A stretch of DNA of 64,000 nucleotides from Nitrososphaerota archaeon (GTDB taxonomy: Archaea > Thermoproteota > Nitrososphaeria > Nitrososphaerales > Nitrosopumilaceae), in NCBI GenBank assembly GCA_016201435.1, contig JACQCT010000027.1, positions 35,576-99,575 of the forward strand. Direction: 5' to 3'. The notes beneath the pieces were generated by a model. That model worked only from the letters and a program-made list of their open reading frames with translations. It had not been told where the DNA came from and made no database searches. Positions 9,158 to 17,277 of this stretch are shown here, one piece after another. The stretch's first letter is position 1, and each line of letters begins with the position of its first letter. The translations under genes and the position numbers were made by a program.

Positions 9158-10098
9158 CTTACTACTATAGTCCTAGTCAAACTCTTATGCCTATAGATAT
9201 CATATTTTTTTGCCGGGTTTAATTCTATCTGGTCCATTATTCCCTTTTTGTACATGATGGCAAGCTTCTTTTTCTTTGGCAATATGGAAACAAAATCATG
9301 TAAGAGTTTTTTTGGAGACTGGGATGACTTTGAGGAATTACCATATGGCAAGTCAGTTACAATCCCATCTATCTTGTCTTTGATCTTTTGCAGGTGTTCG
9401 TATCCTGCGTTGATTATTCTAGAATTAAACCCGTTTGAGGACAGGTTCTTTTTTGCAATATTGCACATTTTTTCATCAAAATCAATTCCAATGGAGTGTA
9501 TCCCCATTGATTCAGCTTCTAGCAATATGGTTCCAGAGCCACAAAAGGGATCACACAAAGTTTCTTTTTCATGTAACCCTGATAGATTCACCATAGCTCT
9601 GCTAAGCTTCCAGTGAAGCTCCGAAGATGACTTTATTACTTTTTTTGGTCTTGGAGGATCTGAAATCTTGGTAGTGTATCCGATATAGCTTTGTGAATCT
9701 GTAAAAATAAGATAGACAGTTAGTGATGGATTTGACAAGGAGACCTTGGCTCCCGAAGTCTGTTTTATTGCAGCGCCTGTTGTTTTTTCTATATCGGATA
9801 GATTCATCTTCTTTGATGTCAAATTAATTGCTCTACAGGCAAATGTTTCTGGTTTGTGCATAAGGGAGAGATCTACCTCTGAGAACAAATCAGAAAATGT
9901 GCTTGCTATCTTTCCTGCAGTTCTCACAAAAGTGGCTCTCTGAGATATTTTACTCCATGGAATAGTAGAGTTTGTTATTACTAGTCTGGAATCTGTCTTG
10001 AATGATGTCTTGGCATCATAGCTTTTTGATATTGCAATTATCTCATCTCTTGCAAGCTCGACATTTTCTCCAGAAACTAGAAAAAAGCTTTGAGGCAT
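9154..10098 (-). CDS. tRNA (guanine-N2)-methyltransferase, THUMP + Rossmann type (Trm-G10/Trm11-like)
   Basis: 314 residues. The N-terminal ~150 residues form a ferredoxin-like plus THUMP RNA-binding region. The C-terminal methyltransferase has the SAM-binding motif DPFCGSGT (183-190), GIDFD, and the catalytic DLPYG (249-253), a D-P-P-Y-like motif for exocyclic-amine methylation of guanine. Archaeal Trm-G10 makes m2G/m2,2G at tRNA position 10. It sits between prs and rnz in a tight operon, consistent with tRNA maturation. Confidence 0.88.
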   Translation of the reverse strand: MPQSFFLVSGENVELARDEIIAISKSYDAKTSFKTDSRLVITNSTIPWSKISQRATFVRTAGKIASTFSDLFSEVDLSLMHKPETFACRAINLTSKKMNLSDIEKTTGAAIKQTSGAKVSLSNPSLTVYLIFTDSQSYIGYTTKISDPPRPKKVIKSSSELHWKLSRAMVNLSGLHEKETLCDPFCGSGTILLEAESMGIHSIGIDFDEKMCNIAKKNLSSNGFNSRIINAGYEHLQKIKDKIDGIVTDLPYGNSSKSSQSPKKLLHDFVSILPKKKKLAIMYKKGIMDQIELNPAKKYDIYRHKSLTRTIVVR

Positions 10099-10982
10099 TA
10101 TACGATTGCCTTTGCTATTATAGGAGACACATCAACTAGTCCGGTCTTTCCAGGAATTGTATTTGTGCTGATTATTTTTGAGACTCCAGCTTTTCTGATC
10201 CTCTTTTCTGCATCTCCAATCAGCAACGCATGTGTGCAAGCTGCATAGATATTTCTACACTTTTGTTTTTTTAGAAATTCTGCAGCCTTTACTATACTCC
10301 CGCCGGTGCTTATCATGTCATCAACCAGAATCAAGTCTCTTCCTTTGACTTGTTTTTGGTTTTTTGATCTAATCTGTACCATTCCATTCTTTTTGTCTCG
10401 ATGTTTATCTAGTGCGATAAACTTTACACCAAATTGATTTGCAAAGTCTCTTGCTCGTGTGATTCCACCACAGTCTGGTGAAACCACAAGAGGATCTTTG
10501 AGATTTAATTTCTTGAAATATTTTACTAATTCTGGTATTGCAGAAACATTTCTTGCCGTAATTTTAAAATGATTCAGTGCCATTTTGCTGTGAATGTCAA
10601 CTACAATTACTTTGGTCGCACCTGCAGTTTTGAAGATATTTGCTATAATTGACATGGTAACTAGCTCTCCTGGAAGAAATTCCTTGTCTTGTCTTGCATA
10701 TCCGAGATATGGTATTACAGCAACGACTTGAGACGAGTATTTTTTTGCCTTTGAGACAAGTGAAAGCGCTTGGATTAGGTTAGAATCAACTGGCGGATAT
10801 GTTGATTGTACTATTACGATTTTTCCATTTGGTTTTCCAGAAATTGTTATCTTGCTTTCCCCGTCTGGGAAAATTCGTAATTCTGATTTTAGATACTTTG
10901 CCTTTAGTTTTTTTGCTATTTTTTTAGCAAGGTCCTCCGAAGCTTTTCCGCCTATTACCGTATAACTAGCCAACAAACTCAT
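10098..10982 (-). CDS. prs: Ribose-phosphate pyrophosphokinase (PRPP synthetase)
   Basis: 294 residues, typical of archaeal (class III-like) PRPP synthetases. Visible motifs are FPDGE, the flexible-loop region with YLGYARQDKEF, and the PRPP-binding loop LILVDDMISTGGSI. It makes PRPP from ribose-5-phosphate and ATP for nucleotide, histidine and tryptophan synthesis. It is the first gene of the four-gene operon; its stop overlaps the ATG of the methyltransferase by one base. Confidence 0.93.
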   Translation of the reverse strand: MSLLASYTVIGGKASEDLAKKIAKKLKAKYLKSELRIFPDGESKITISGKPNGKIVIVQSTYPPVDSNLIQALSLVSKAKKYSSQVVAVIPYLGYARQDKEFLPGELVTMSIIANIFKTAGATKVIVVDIHSKMALNHFKITARNVSAIPELVKYFKKLNLKDPLVVSPDCGGITRARDFANQFGVKFIALDKHRDKKNGMVQIRSKNQKQVKGRDLILVDDMISTGGSIVKAAEFLKKQKCRNIYAACTHALLIGDAEKRIRKAGVSKIISTNTIPGKTGLVDVSPIIAKAIV

Positions 10983-11164
10983 TCGAGTTGCGAGTTATTC
11001 TTAAGTTTTGAGGGTATGTGGATAACTTACGGTTCGAATCTGATAAGATCCAGAACTATTTTGGGCATAGTATGGTTCCGCTTCTTAATCAAGAATGATC
11101 TTTTCTGGTTCTGTCAAGTTATCAGCACATTTCATAAATTTTCTCCTTGTAACGTGTCTACTCA

Positions 11165-11428
11165 TTATTCATCAATCACAGAGTTTACAATACCGCGTAT
11201 GATTTTTTTACGATTTTTTACTACATATTCAGCACCAATTTTCTTTATTGCCAATTCAGGATTCGTCAAAAGATCATTTATCAATTCTTCATCCTTAGTT
11301 TGTTTACGTTTTCTAGATTTAGTTTTTGGTTTTATTTTCTTTTTTCGTAGACGTGAGATCAATGTACGAGTATATTCTGCTAAATACACAATTGAAGCCA
11401 CAGTAGAAGGAATATCTGGTAGGCTCAT
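11165..11428 (-). CDS. Small basic hypothetical protein
   Basis: 87 residues with a strikingly lysine/arginine-rich middle (about residues 24-45) flanked by predicted helices. I do not recognise the family. It follows the zinc-ribbon gene with 1 bp between, so the two are one transcription unit. The overlapping plus-strand frame lacks any recognisable motif. The basic patch suggests nucleic-acid contact, but that is inference only. Confidence 0.55.
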   Translation of the reverse strand: MSLPDIPSTVASIVYLAEYTRTLISRLRKKKIKPKTKSRKRKQTKDEELINDLLTNPELAIKKIGAEYVVKNRKKIIRGIVNSVIDE

Positions 11429-11429
11429 A

Positions 11430-11642
11430 TCATTTCAAATTGTTGTAATCCCGATACTGTGTATGACCATTTGGGCATTTGTATGCCATAGGTGTTCTAT
11501 TGGGTTTACTATCTCCCTGTATAGTCATGGTTACTTGTGAAAATACTATCATTTCTAATCCACATTCTCGGCAGATCATATTTTGTAATAGTCTATTAGA
11601 TATTTGGATATTATTGATCGTACACAATTTTTCGTTTGTCAA
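11430..11642 (-). CDS. Small zinc-ribbon-like protein
   Basis: 70 residues with CRECG near residue 24 and a single later Cys in KCPNGH followed by His, giving a Cys/His set suited to one zinc ion. I do not recognise the family. It heads a two-gene unit with the basic protein downstream and is divergent from the M50-like protease gene at 11693. Start choice is uncertain because several in-frame Met codons follow. Confidence 0.5.
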   Translation of the reverse strand: MTNEKLCTINNIQISNRLLQNMICRECGLEMIVFSQVTMTIQGDSKPNRTPMAYKCPNGHTQYRDYNNLK

Positions 11643-11692
11643 TTCTTTTGATCCTCGTCATGGAGTTTAAAGAATAGTATGGATTTGATCGT

Positions 11693-12187
11693 ATGGCGAT
11701 AAACTTGATAGACAAACTTCGGGAATTTTGGAATAGAAAACCAATTACTCGTAATGCTCTCATAATGATGGGCATTTTGTATTTGCCTGTTGCATTTCTG
11801 CATGAATTTGGACATTATTTGGTTGGTGTCCATCTTGGTTCTCTATGCGGAATGAAGATGGATTTTTTGGGGTTTCATGTTTATTGTTATCCTCTACCCT
11901 CAACTGATTCTTTGTATCTGCCATTAGGTGGAATTTTCGGAATGATTGGAAGTTTGTCTTTACTATCATTCAAAAGAATACGCAGTAATAGAGGTTGTTT
12001 GATTGGCACATCTACAATGGCATTCAACCATTTTCTACAATTTTTTGGTGAAACATATGAAACCAATCGGTATTTACATGATCTTACCTTTTCTATGTTA
12101 CTTGGCATCCTTCTTAGTATTTTTCTCATCTCTTTTATCATAATCTATAATCCAAAGTTTCGCCACAGAACAAAAGACAAATCCTAA
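11693..12187 (+). CDS. Membrane metalloprotease-like protein with HEFGH motif (M50-like)
   Basis: 164 residues with about four hydrophobic segments. HEFGH at residues 37-41 within the first membrane segment is the zinc-binding HExxH signature of intramembrane (site-2) metalloproteases. The second zinc ligand (usually an Asp in a later NxxPxxxxDG motif) is not evident, and the protein is shorter than normal S2P enzymes, so it may be a minimal or divergent member. It lies alone on the plus strand between minus-strand small genes and the Hint-domain gene. Confidence 0.55.
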   Translation: MAINLIDKLREFWNRKPITRNALIMMGILYLPVAFLHEFGHYLVGVHLGSLCGMKMDFLGFHVYCYPLPSTDSLYLPLGGIFGMIGSLSLLSFKRIRSNRGCLIGTSTMAFNHFLQFFGETYETNRYLHDLTFSMLLGILLSIFLISFIIIYNPKFRHRTKDKS

Positions 12188-12226
12188 TCCTTGCAGACAA
12201 AATAAATTTTAAATCCTTCAGTAACT

Positions 12227-12252
12227 GGTCCGAGTCTGTTGAGACCCAGACC
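12227..12252 (-). terminator. Hairpin downstream of the Hint-domain gene
   Basis: An 11-bp stem with a 4-nt loop. On the minus strand all 11 positions pair (two as G-U wobbles), whereas the plus strand has two mismatches, so the structure belongs to a minus-strand transcript. It lies about 75 nt after the stop of the Hint-domain gene and is followed by an A/T-rich run. A terminator or 3'-UTR stabiliser is the simplest reading. Confidence 0.45.
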
Positions 12253-12325
12253 TGACATTTTAGATTCACTAGTGAAGCTGCGTAATCTTGTATAGAACCG
12301 AAAATTCGAAGGTCATTTTATTGAA

Positions 12326-14194
12326 TTACTTTAGTGTACTTCCAACCAAAATACCATTAGCCCAATAGTTTCCTGTTTGGCTATCTGGTAAAATATCATA
12401 TGTAAAGTGATACTTGTATTGTACTAGTTCTATTGATTTTACTGTAGAACCATCATACGTTTCTCCAACTTTGAGGTCTGCAATTATTCTGTTGTCATAA
12501 GTTGGATGATTTGGTGATACAAACAATTCTCTTCCATCAGCTAGTTGTAAGTCTATCACTTTATGAGTGTCACCTACAAACACATTGTTAATCTTGATGA
12601 CATTGGATTTGATCATTGTTCCGTTTGAATCTGTAGACCATACAATCGTGCCATCTCTGATGTCCTTGACATTCACATTCCCGTTTGGTGTTTTTATCAT
12701 AGAATCGGCCGATAGACAAATTGGACATTCAATCAGTCCCTGAGATGGTATGGATAAAATGCTAAATGTGGCTGTGGTTTCATTGGTTGAAACAAGTGTG
12801 AATGTATGTCGAGTTGAAGTAAAACAATCCTGCTGTGTATAAAATAATTTTCCAACTGGGATTGTTTCTGTTCTGGTCTTGTTGTCACACAAAGGATAGC
12901 AGCTATAATATTGAACTTCTACGGAGCTTGGCATTATTTGTTTAATCGAGTACTCGAAAATTTTTTGCCCTATTTTTAAGACCTGCGTGCTTGCCACAGG
13001 ATTTGGGCCTGGCGCAGCAGAAGTGGGAAGTACTATTATTGTAAAGTTGATTGTATCAGTTAAAGTGCCTTGTACAGGTCCACTTTGTGTTACTTTTGCG
13101 GAACCGTGAAATGTTCCAGGTCTGGTACTGGAATATGTATGCTCCAGATACGTACCGGCATTTCCGATTGTACCGTCTCCAAAATCATAATCAACTGTCA
13201 TCATATACATTGGAGGTTCCCCAAGCGGATTGCTGTCCATCATAAGAAAACCAACAGCGGTATCATTGCCTCGATTTGGTGAATTAAAGTTGGGAGTTGT
13301 TATATCTAATGTAGCAAAGGTCTGTCCTCTAATGGTTATCAAAGTTCTGTCGGTATGGACTGGACTTGGAGGAGGCAATGTAACCGTATTTAGTTGTGGC
13401 TGTGGTGGTATTGATGGGTTAAAATTTTCTCCCCATCCACGTTCAACAAGCTTCTGTGCTGTTTGTGGTTTTACACAAGCTGGAGAATTGTCAGATAATT
13501 TCTTTATCAATATTAGACCATCACTACATTTGACAAGATCAGCTGACAAACCTTGTTCAGTCTGTTTTTTTGGAGATTGAAATATTGCAACAGGAAATTC
13601 AGGTATAGGTGAAGTTACTATTGACAGATCGCGCATGAATATGGAATGCTGTGAGAAATGGGTTGAGAAAAGTGGTGAGAAATATGGGATCAAAACAAGT
13701 ATCTGAGCTCCACTTTGATTGACAATTATTGCAAAGCTCGGTTTATCAGTACTTTTAGCATGTAAGATAGAATCGATATCTTGAACAGATTTCATATGCC
13801 AACCATCATAGATTATTCCGTCGTTCTTTAGCTCTTGTACATTTACGTTGGCGCTGCTTAGATTAATAAGCAAAACTTTTGGATCCGTCTCGACCGTTGT
13901 ATCTACGCTTATGTTAATACCATCTTCTGGTATACTGCGCCAGGAAATGGAGACGTTGTCGTCTAGTGATTTTGTTTCTATGTTGGGACCCTTGAAATCT
14001 ATCTGCGCGACAATTGCATGGTTATCTATTGCTTTGTTAATGCTTGCCATGGATTCGATTGTACCATTCAAAACTGTATTTATTCCACTTGTCATTGTGT
14101 GTGAGGTAGCATTTTGTGCAAATGCTAATGGGATTATTGAAACTGAGGACAATAGAACTGAACCAAAAAATAATGCCTGCCAGGAAAGATGCAT
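12326..14194 (-). CDS. Secreted PKD-domain protein with C-terminal Hint (intein/hedgehog-type) domain
   Basis: 622 residues. A signal peptide ends near AFAQN (residue 27). The middle carries a cysteine module (CSDGLILIKK ... PACVKPQTAQKLVERGWG) common in thaumarchaeal secreted proteins, then a PKD-like fold with YDFGDGTIG. The last ~133 residues are a Hint domain: Cys493 in CLSADSMIKTPNG (intein block A), NHP in VSPNHPTY (block-B-like His), and the end motif NYWANGILV. The usual C-terminal His-Asn is replaced by Gly-Ser, so only N-terminal cleavage (hedgehog-like) rather than full splicing would be expected. N-x-S/T sites suit glycosylation. Confidence 0.8.
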   Translation of the reverse strand: MHLSWQALFFGSVLLSSVSIIPLAFAQNATSHTMTSGINTVLNGTIESMASINKAIDNHAIVAQIDFKGPNIETKSLDDNVSISWRSIPEDGINISVDTTVETDPKVLLINLSSANVNVQELKNDGIIYDGWHMKSVQDIDSILHAKSTDKPSFAIIVNQSGAQILVLIPYFSPLFSTHFSQHSIFMRDLSIVTSPIPEFPVAIFQSPKKQTEQGLSADLVKCSDGLILIKKLSDNSPACVKPQTAQKLVERGWGENFNPSIPPQPQLNTVTLPPPSPVHTDRTLITIRGQTFATLDITTPNFNSPNRGNDTAVGFLMMDSNPLGEPPMYMMTVDYDFGDGTIGNAGTYLEHTYSSTRPGTFHGSAKVTQSGPVQGTLTDTINFTIIVLPTSAAPGPNPVASTQVLKIGQKIFEYSIKQIMPSSVEVQYYSCYPLCDNKTRTETIPVGKLFYTQQDCFTSTRHTFTLVSTNETTATFSILSIPSQGLIECPICLSADSMIKTPNGNVNVKDIRDGTIVWSTDSNGTMIKSNVIKINNVFVGDTHKVIDLQLADGRELFVSPNHPTYDNRIIADLKVGETYDGSTVKSIELVQYKYHFTYDILPDSQTGNYWANGILVGSTLK

Positions 14195-14282
14195 AGTTTG
14201 TAAAGGTACTAAAATGCATATAGGCTTTGATTAAATCTGAATTGAACTATCTAGATATAATGAATTGCGTAATCTCTATACA

Positions 14283-14381
14283 GACTACGAAGATAGCAAA
14301 GCTTAGCTGTTTTCCTTTACCAGCTAAGCTTGCTTTTCTCTGTGGACTCGGTCCACATACTGGTTCTATATCTTCGATGTC
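14283..14381. ncRNA. 99-nt three-way-junction structured element
   Basis: An outer helix (GAC + CGAAGATA at 14283-14295 pairs with TATCTTCG + GTC at 14369-14381, broken by a 2-nt internal loop) encloses two perfect hairpins: an 11-bp stem at 14299-14309/14321-14331 and a 7-bp stem at 14341-14347/14351-14357 with a TCG loop. It begins 7 nt after the end of the broken nuclease gene on the minus strand and is followed on the plus side by a short T-run after the first hairpin. It could be a 3'-UTR structure, a terminator or an independent RNA; the strand is not decided by pairing. Confidence 0.45.
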
Positions 14382-14387
14382 TTCAAT

Positions 14388-14919
14388 CTACTTTTTAGAA
14401 GAAATTACTAGTTTCAATAATTTCCACTTGAGCATTTTCACTATTTGATCCGTATCAGTAATTCCTTCCAAATCTTGCAAGGTTATCACAATAATACGAC
14501 ATCCATCACGTAACACATCTGAAATTTCTGCATAGGCGTCTTTTTCCCTTGATTCATCACCTGAGATTCCAGAACGTGCAACAACAATCCCCAAACTCAA
14601 GCCTTTATTCTTTAATTTTCTTGCAAACCAGTTCAATTCACTCCCCAGTTACACGTTTAGCCCAATTCTTGCATTCTACTGCAATAACTGGAGGTAGGAA
14701 ATACAAACCATTACGTGCCTGATCATTCCAAAAAATCAAATCAATTTCATGAATCTTGGATCTGTTACGTACGTTTCTTCCTTCAAGTGAGACACCAGGA
14801 ATTTTTTCAAAGATATAACAAAATGCATCTTCAAGTTGTCTGCCTTTTTCAGTTGTACTTGATTTTAAATCAAAACAAGCAAAAAAACGTCTAATTTTAG
14901 CATTATCTACTCTAACCAT
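14388..14919 (-). pseudogene. PD-(D/E)XK restriction-endonuclease-like protein, split by a frameshift
   Basis: The first frame (14638-14919, 93 residues) has a helical start, then EIDLIFWN and AVECKNW, the D...ExK core of Mrr/Holliday-resolvase-type nucleases, and stops right after RVTGE. The second frame (to 14388, 82 residues) continues the same fold with ELNWFARKLKNKG and GIVVARSGISGDE, as intact relatives do. Removing one base of a four-G run (plus-strand CCCC at 14643-14646) joins them as VTG-S-ELNWF, about 174 residues. Either the gene is broken, the sequence has an error, or a slip restores it. A Shine-Dalgarno (GGAGGTG) precedes its ATG. Confidence 0.7.
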
Positions 14920-15108
14920 CTAGTTTTCACCTCCTGTCAATACATCGGAATTTTGGATATCTACTTTGGAAGAATTTTTTCTTTTTTCTTTATAGATATA
15001 CCATATCATAAAAATGACTGAAATTATTCCAAATAAAACAAGTAATCCAATCCAAGACTTTGAGTTTGTTTTTTGAGTAGGTTCTGTTGTAAATTGAGGA
15101 AGATCACT
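14920..15108 (-). pseudogene. Membrane-anchor fragment: linker, one membrane segment, basic tail
   Basis: An open stretch of 62 codons with no usable start codon near its beginning encodes a Thr/Ser-rich linker, a clear membrane segment (WIGLLVLFGIISVIFMIWYI) and a charged cytoplasmic tail. Its stop abuts the ATG of the nuclease gene. It follows the 48-residue gene at 15104-15250 in a shifted frame, and the join (NWQIEDIE to SDLPQF) reads naturally, so both may be one gene of about 110 residues broken by a frameshift. Confidence 0.4.
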
Positions 15109-15250
15109 CTATATCTTCAATTTGCCAATTAGGTTTCAAATTGTAGTATGAATTTATATTCATTTTTCTTGGTTTCTTATCACGACCCCTTTGACCCCTG
15201 TACTTTGGAACATATGACAGAGTATATTCAACGAGTTTTCTTTTTCTCAT
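15104..15250 (-). CDS. Short basic protein, possibly the N-terminal part of the adjacent membrane fragment
   Basis: 48 residues from ATG at 15250, very basic at the start (MRKRK) with several Tyr, Arg and Lys. No family is recognised. It overlaps the start of the membrane-anchor fragment in another frame, which makes a frameshifted single gene likely. It heads the small minus-strand unit that ends with the nuclease remnant. Confidence 0.35.
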   Translation of the reverse strand: MRKRKLVEYTLSYVPKYRGQRGRDKKPRKMNINSYYNLKPNWQIEDIE

Positions 15251-15287
15251 TTTTCCTTCGTAAGCTTGCTAAATGATAACATAGAAA

Positions 15288-15330
15288 AAATCAATCATAA
15301 AACAGAATAAATCAATCATAACACAGAAAA
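15288..15330. repeat. Two direct 21-bp repeats in an AT-rich spacer
   Basis: AAATCAATCATAA(A/C)ACAGAA occurs twice in tandem at a 21-bp period with one difference. A further TGCCT-AGGCA inverted repeat and several TTAATTAAATT blocks lie just downstream (15360-15450). The spacer (15251-15488) separates the accessory-looking minus-strand genes from the B12-binding-like gene and contains no credible gene. Confidence 0.5.
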
Positions 15331-15488
15331 AATAATTAATTTGGATAGAATAAATCGCTGAATAAACATTCCAATTAATTAAATTCGTGCCTAAAACAGG
15401 CATAAAGTCAATTTAATCATAAAATACCCACATTAATTAAATTCCAAGATACAGAACTTTAAAGCAGATTATAATATCATTATTTTAA

Positions 15489-16409
15489 ATGCCAAACAGA
15501 ATTGTCTCCTTTCTTCCTAGTGCTACGGAGATACTGTATGAGCTAGGTGTTGGGGATCAAATTGTCGGCGTAACACACGAATGCAACTATCCAGAGCAAG
15601 CCAAATCAAAACCACGCGTAATTCATTCTTCATTTGATCCTGATACCATGACAAGCCAGGAAATAGACAACAAAGTTGTAGATCTAATGCATTCTGGAAA
15701 AGACATTTACATTTTAGATGAAGACATGCTAAAAAAAGCAAACCCAAATCTTATCATTTCCCAAGGCATATGCGAAGTATGTTCCCCTTATACAAAAGAA
15801 GTCAACAGGGCAGTTTCCATTTTACACAACAAACCCGAAGTCCTAATTTTAGACCCAAAAAATCTTGAGAACATTTTAGACAACATCATCACAATTGGAA
15901 ACAAGGTAGGGAAAACAAAAGAGGCTGAAAAGCTAGTCCTGGAACTACAACAACGAATTCAATACGTAAATCGCAGATCAATTGAACCACCAAAAAGAGT
16001 TCTTTGTATAGAATGGCTTGATCCATTATTTATCGCAGGTCACTGGGTACCGCAAATGGTAGAAATGGCTAGTGGAATTCCTCCAAACTGTAGTGGTGAT
16101 ACATCAATACGCATGAAAATTGAAGAAGCAATAGAGCACGAGCCTGATCTTATAGTTCTCATGCCATGCGGATTTAATATCAAAAGAACCATTCTAGAAT
16201 ACGAAAAGCTTTCAAACAATCCAAAATGGAAATCACTTGATGCTGTTAAAAACAACGAAGTCTACGCAGTAAATGCAAACGAGTATTTCAGCAAGCCAGG
16301 ACCAAGGACAGTAACAGGCCTTGAAATTTTGGCAAAAATAATACAACCAAAAACATATGCAGATTTAACAATCCCAAATGATTCATTTCAAAAGATTACG
16401 AAAAATTAG
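15489..16409 (+). CDS. Cobalamin-binding-like periplasmic-fold protein (BtuF family) without signal peptide
   Basis: 306 residues of the class III substrate-binding fold: RIVSFLPSATEILYELG and GVTHECNYP at the N-terminus are typical of BtuF-like cobalamin-binding proteins. There is no signal peptide or lipobox, so it is predicted to stay in the cytoplasm, unlike transporter subunits, and no ABC permease or ATPase genes are next to it. A TATA-like TTTAAAG lies about 30 bp before the ATG, which suits leaderless transcription. Ligand is inferred from the family. Confidence 0.75.
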   Translation: MPNRIVSFLPSATEILYELGVGDQIVGVTHECNYPEQAKSKPRVIHSSFDPDTMTSQEIDNKVVDLMHSGKDIYILDEDMLKKANPNLIISQGICEVCSPYTKEVNRAVSILHNKPEVLILDPKNLENILDNIITIGNKVGKTKEAEKLVLELQQRIQYVNRRSIEPPKRVLCIEWLDPLFIAGHWVPQMVEMASGIPPNCSGDTSIRMKIEEAIEHEPDLIVLMPCGFNIKRTILEYEKLSNNPKWKSLDAVKNNEVYAVNANEYFSKPGPRTVTGLEILAKIIQPKTYADLTIPNDSFQKITKN

Positions 16410-16435
16410 ATATTAGGTTACAAGTATATCATTTC

Positions 16436-17272
16436 ATGGATCTAGTCTTCTCTGACATTCACGCAGACATTGATGGATTGGAATCAATCCTAAATATGGC
16501 ATCAAGCAGTGATTTTGTAAAAAAATATAGCAATTTTTCTCGAATCATAAACCTTGGCGATGTATTGGAGAGAGGCATATATCCAAAACAAGTAATTTCC
16601 GAACTGCAATCATTAGAAAAAAATTACCCAATTGTTTCTGTCATAGGAAACCATGACGAGGCATTTTTGTACAACAAGATGATTGGAGCTAGTTCAATCG
16701 AAAGCATGGATGCACATGCAAAACTATCCAATGATGATATTGCATTTTTCAAACAAAACAATGACGGAACATTTGGCCAGCAGCTATACACAGATAAAAA
16801 AAACAAGCTATTATGCGTTCACGGTGGACCGCTAGATCCAAAAAAAATCACACCAAAAAATGCAAACGACGAATCCTGGCTATATCACAGGTCATGGCAA
16901 AGGCTTACTCCAGAGGATTTTGAGTTCTTTAGCTATTCTGGGTATCATTACAAGGCAGCTTCAGCATTTGATGAGGCAAAAAACAACCAATCTAGTATCA
17001 TTTTGTGTGGCCACCAGCACGAAGAGACAGCTCTCATACAAGATGGAGAAATTCGCGAAATCTATCGTTCTCTAAAGGTAACGCAAGAAAAAATAGCAAA
17101 CCACATCCTAGAAAAAAGAGAGATAGAAATCAATCCATCACACAACTACATCATAAGACTAGGCCTTGGCGGACCGGCTGGAAAATATGGAGGAGGACAT
17201 GCAGATCCACACTTTGGCATAGTACAATATGATCCAAAAAAAGTAACACTATTTACGGTAAAATCAATCTAG
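16436..17272 (+). CDS. Calcineurin-like metallophosphoesterase
   Basis: 278 residues. The dinuclear-metal motifs are in order: D-x-H at residues 7-9 (SDIHAD), GDVLERG near residue 42, GNHDE near residue 71, then a His in CVHGG and the late GHQHEE. The C-terminal region ends in a glycine-rich segment (GGPAGKYGGGHADPH). It could be a protein or small-molecule phosphatase. It lies 26 bp after the B12-binding-like gene and 5 bp before the hemerythrin gene, so the three are probably co-transcribed. Confidence 0.85.
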   Translation: MDLVFSDIHADIDGLESILNMASSSDFVKKYSNFSRIINLGDVLERGIYPKQVISELQSLEKNYPIVSVIGNHDEAFLYNKMIGASSIESMDAHAKLSNDDIAFFKQNNDGTFGQQLYTDKKNKLLCVHGGPLDPKKITPKNANDESWLYHRSWQRLTPEDFEFFSYSGYHYKAASAFDEAKNNQSSIILCGHQHEETALIQDGEIREIYRSLKVTQEKIANHILEKREIEINPSHNYIIRLGLGGPAGKYGGGHADPHFGIVQYDPKKVTLFTVKSI

Positions 17273-17277
17273 AAAAC

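Noticed and set aside
11030..11046. GGTTCGAATC, a tRNA T-loop-like sequence
   Set aside because: The flanks do not form a T-stem or acceptor stem, and no D- or anticodon arm can be built on either side, so no tRNA is called.
11080..11140. Short minus-strand frame (MKCADNLTEPEKIILD) with AAGGAG ribosome site
   Set aside because: Only 16 codons; may be a truncated remnant after the basic-protein gene but cannot be supported as a gene.
11016..11540. 174-codon plus-strand frame
   Set aside because: It is opposite to two better minus-strand genes (zinc ribbon and basic protein) and its composition is not that of a folded protein.
14341..14357. TGTGGAC/GTCCACA hairpin read alone as a terminator
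   Set aside because: It is enclosed by a longer helix with a second hairpin, so it is treated as part of the 99-nt element.
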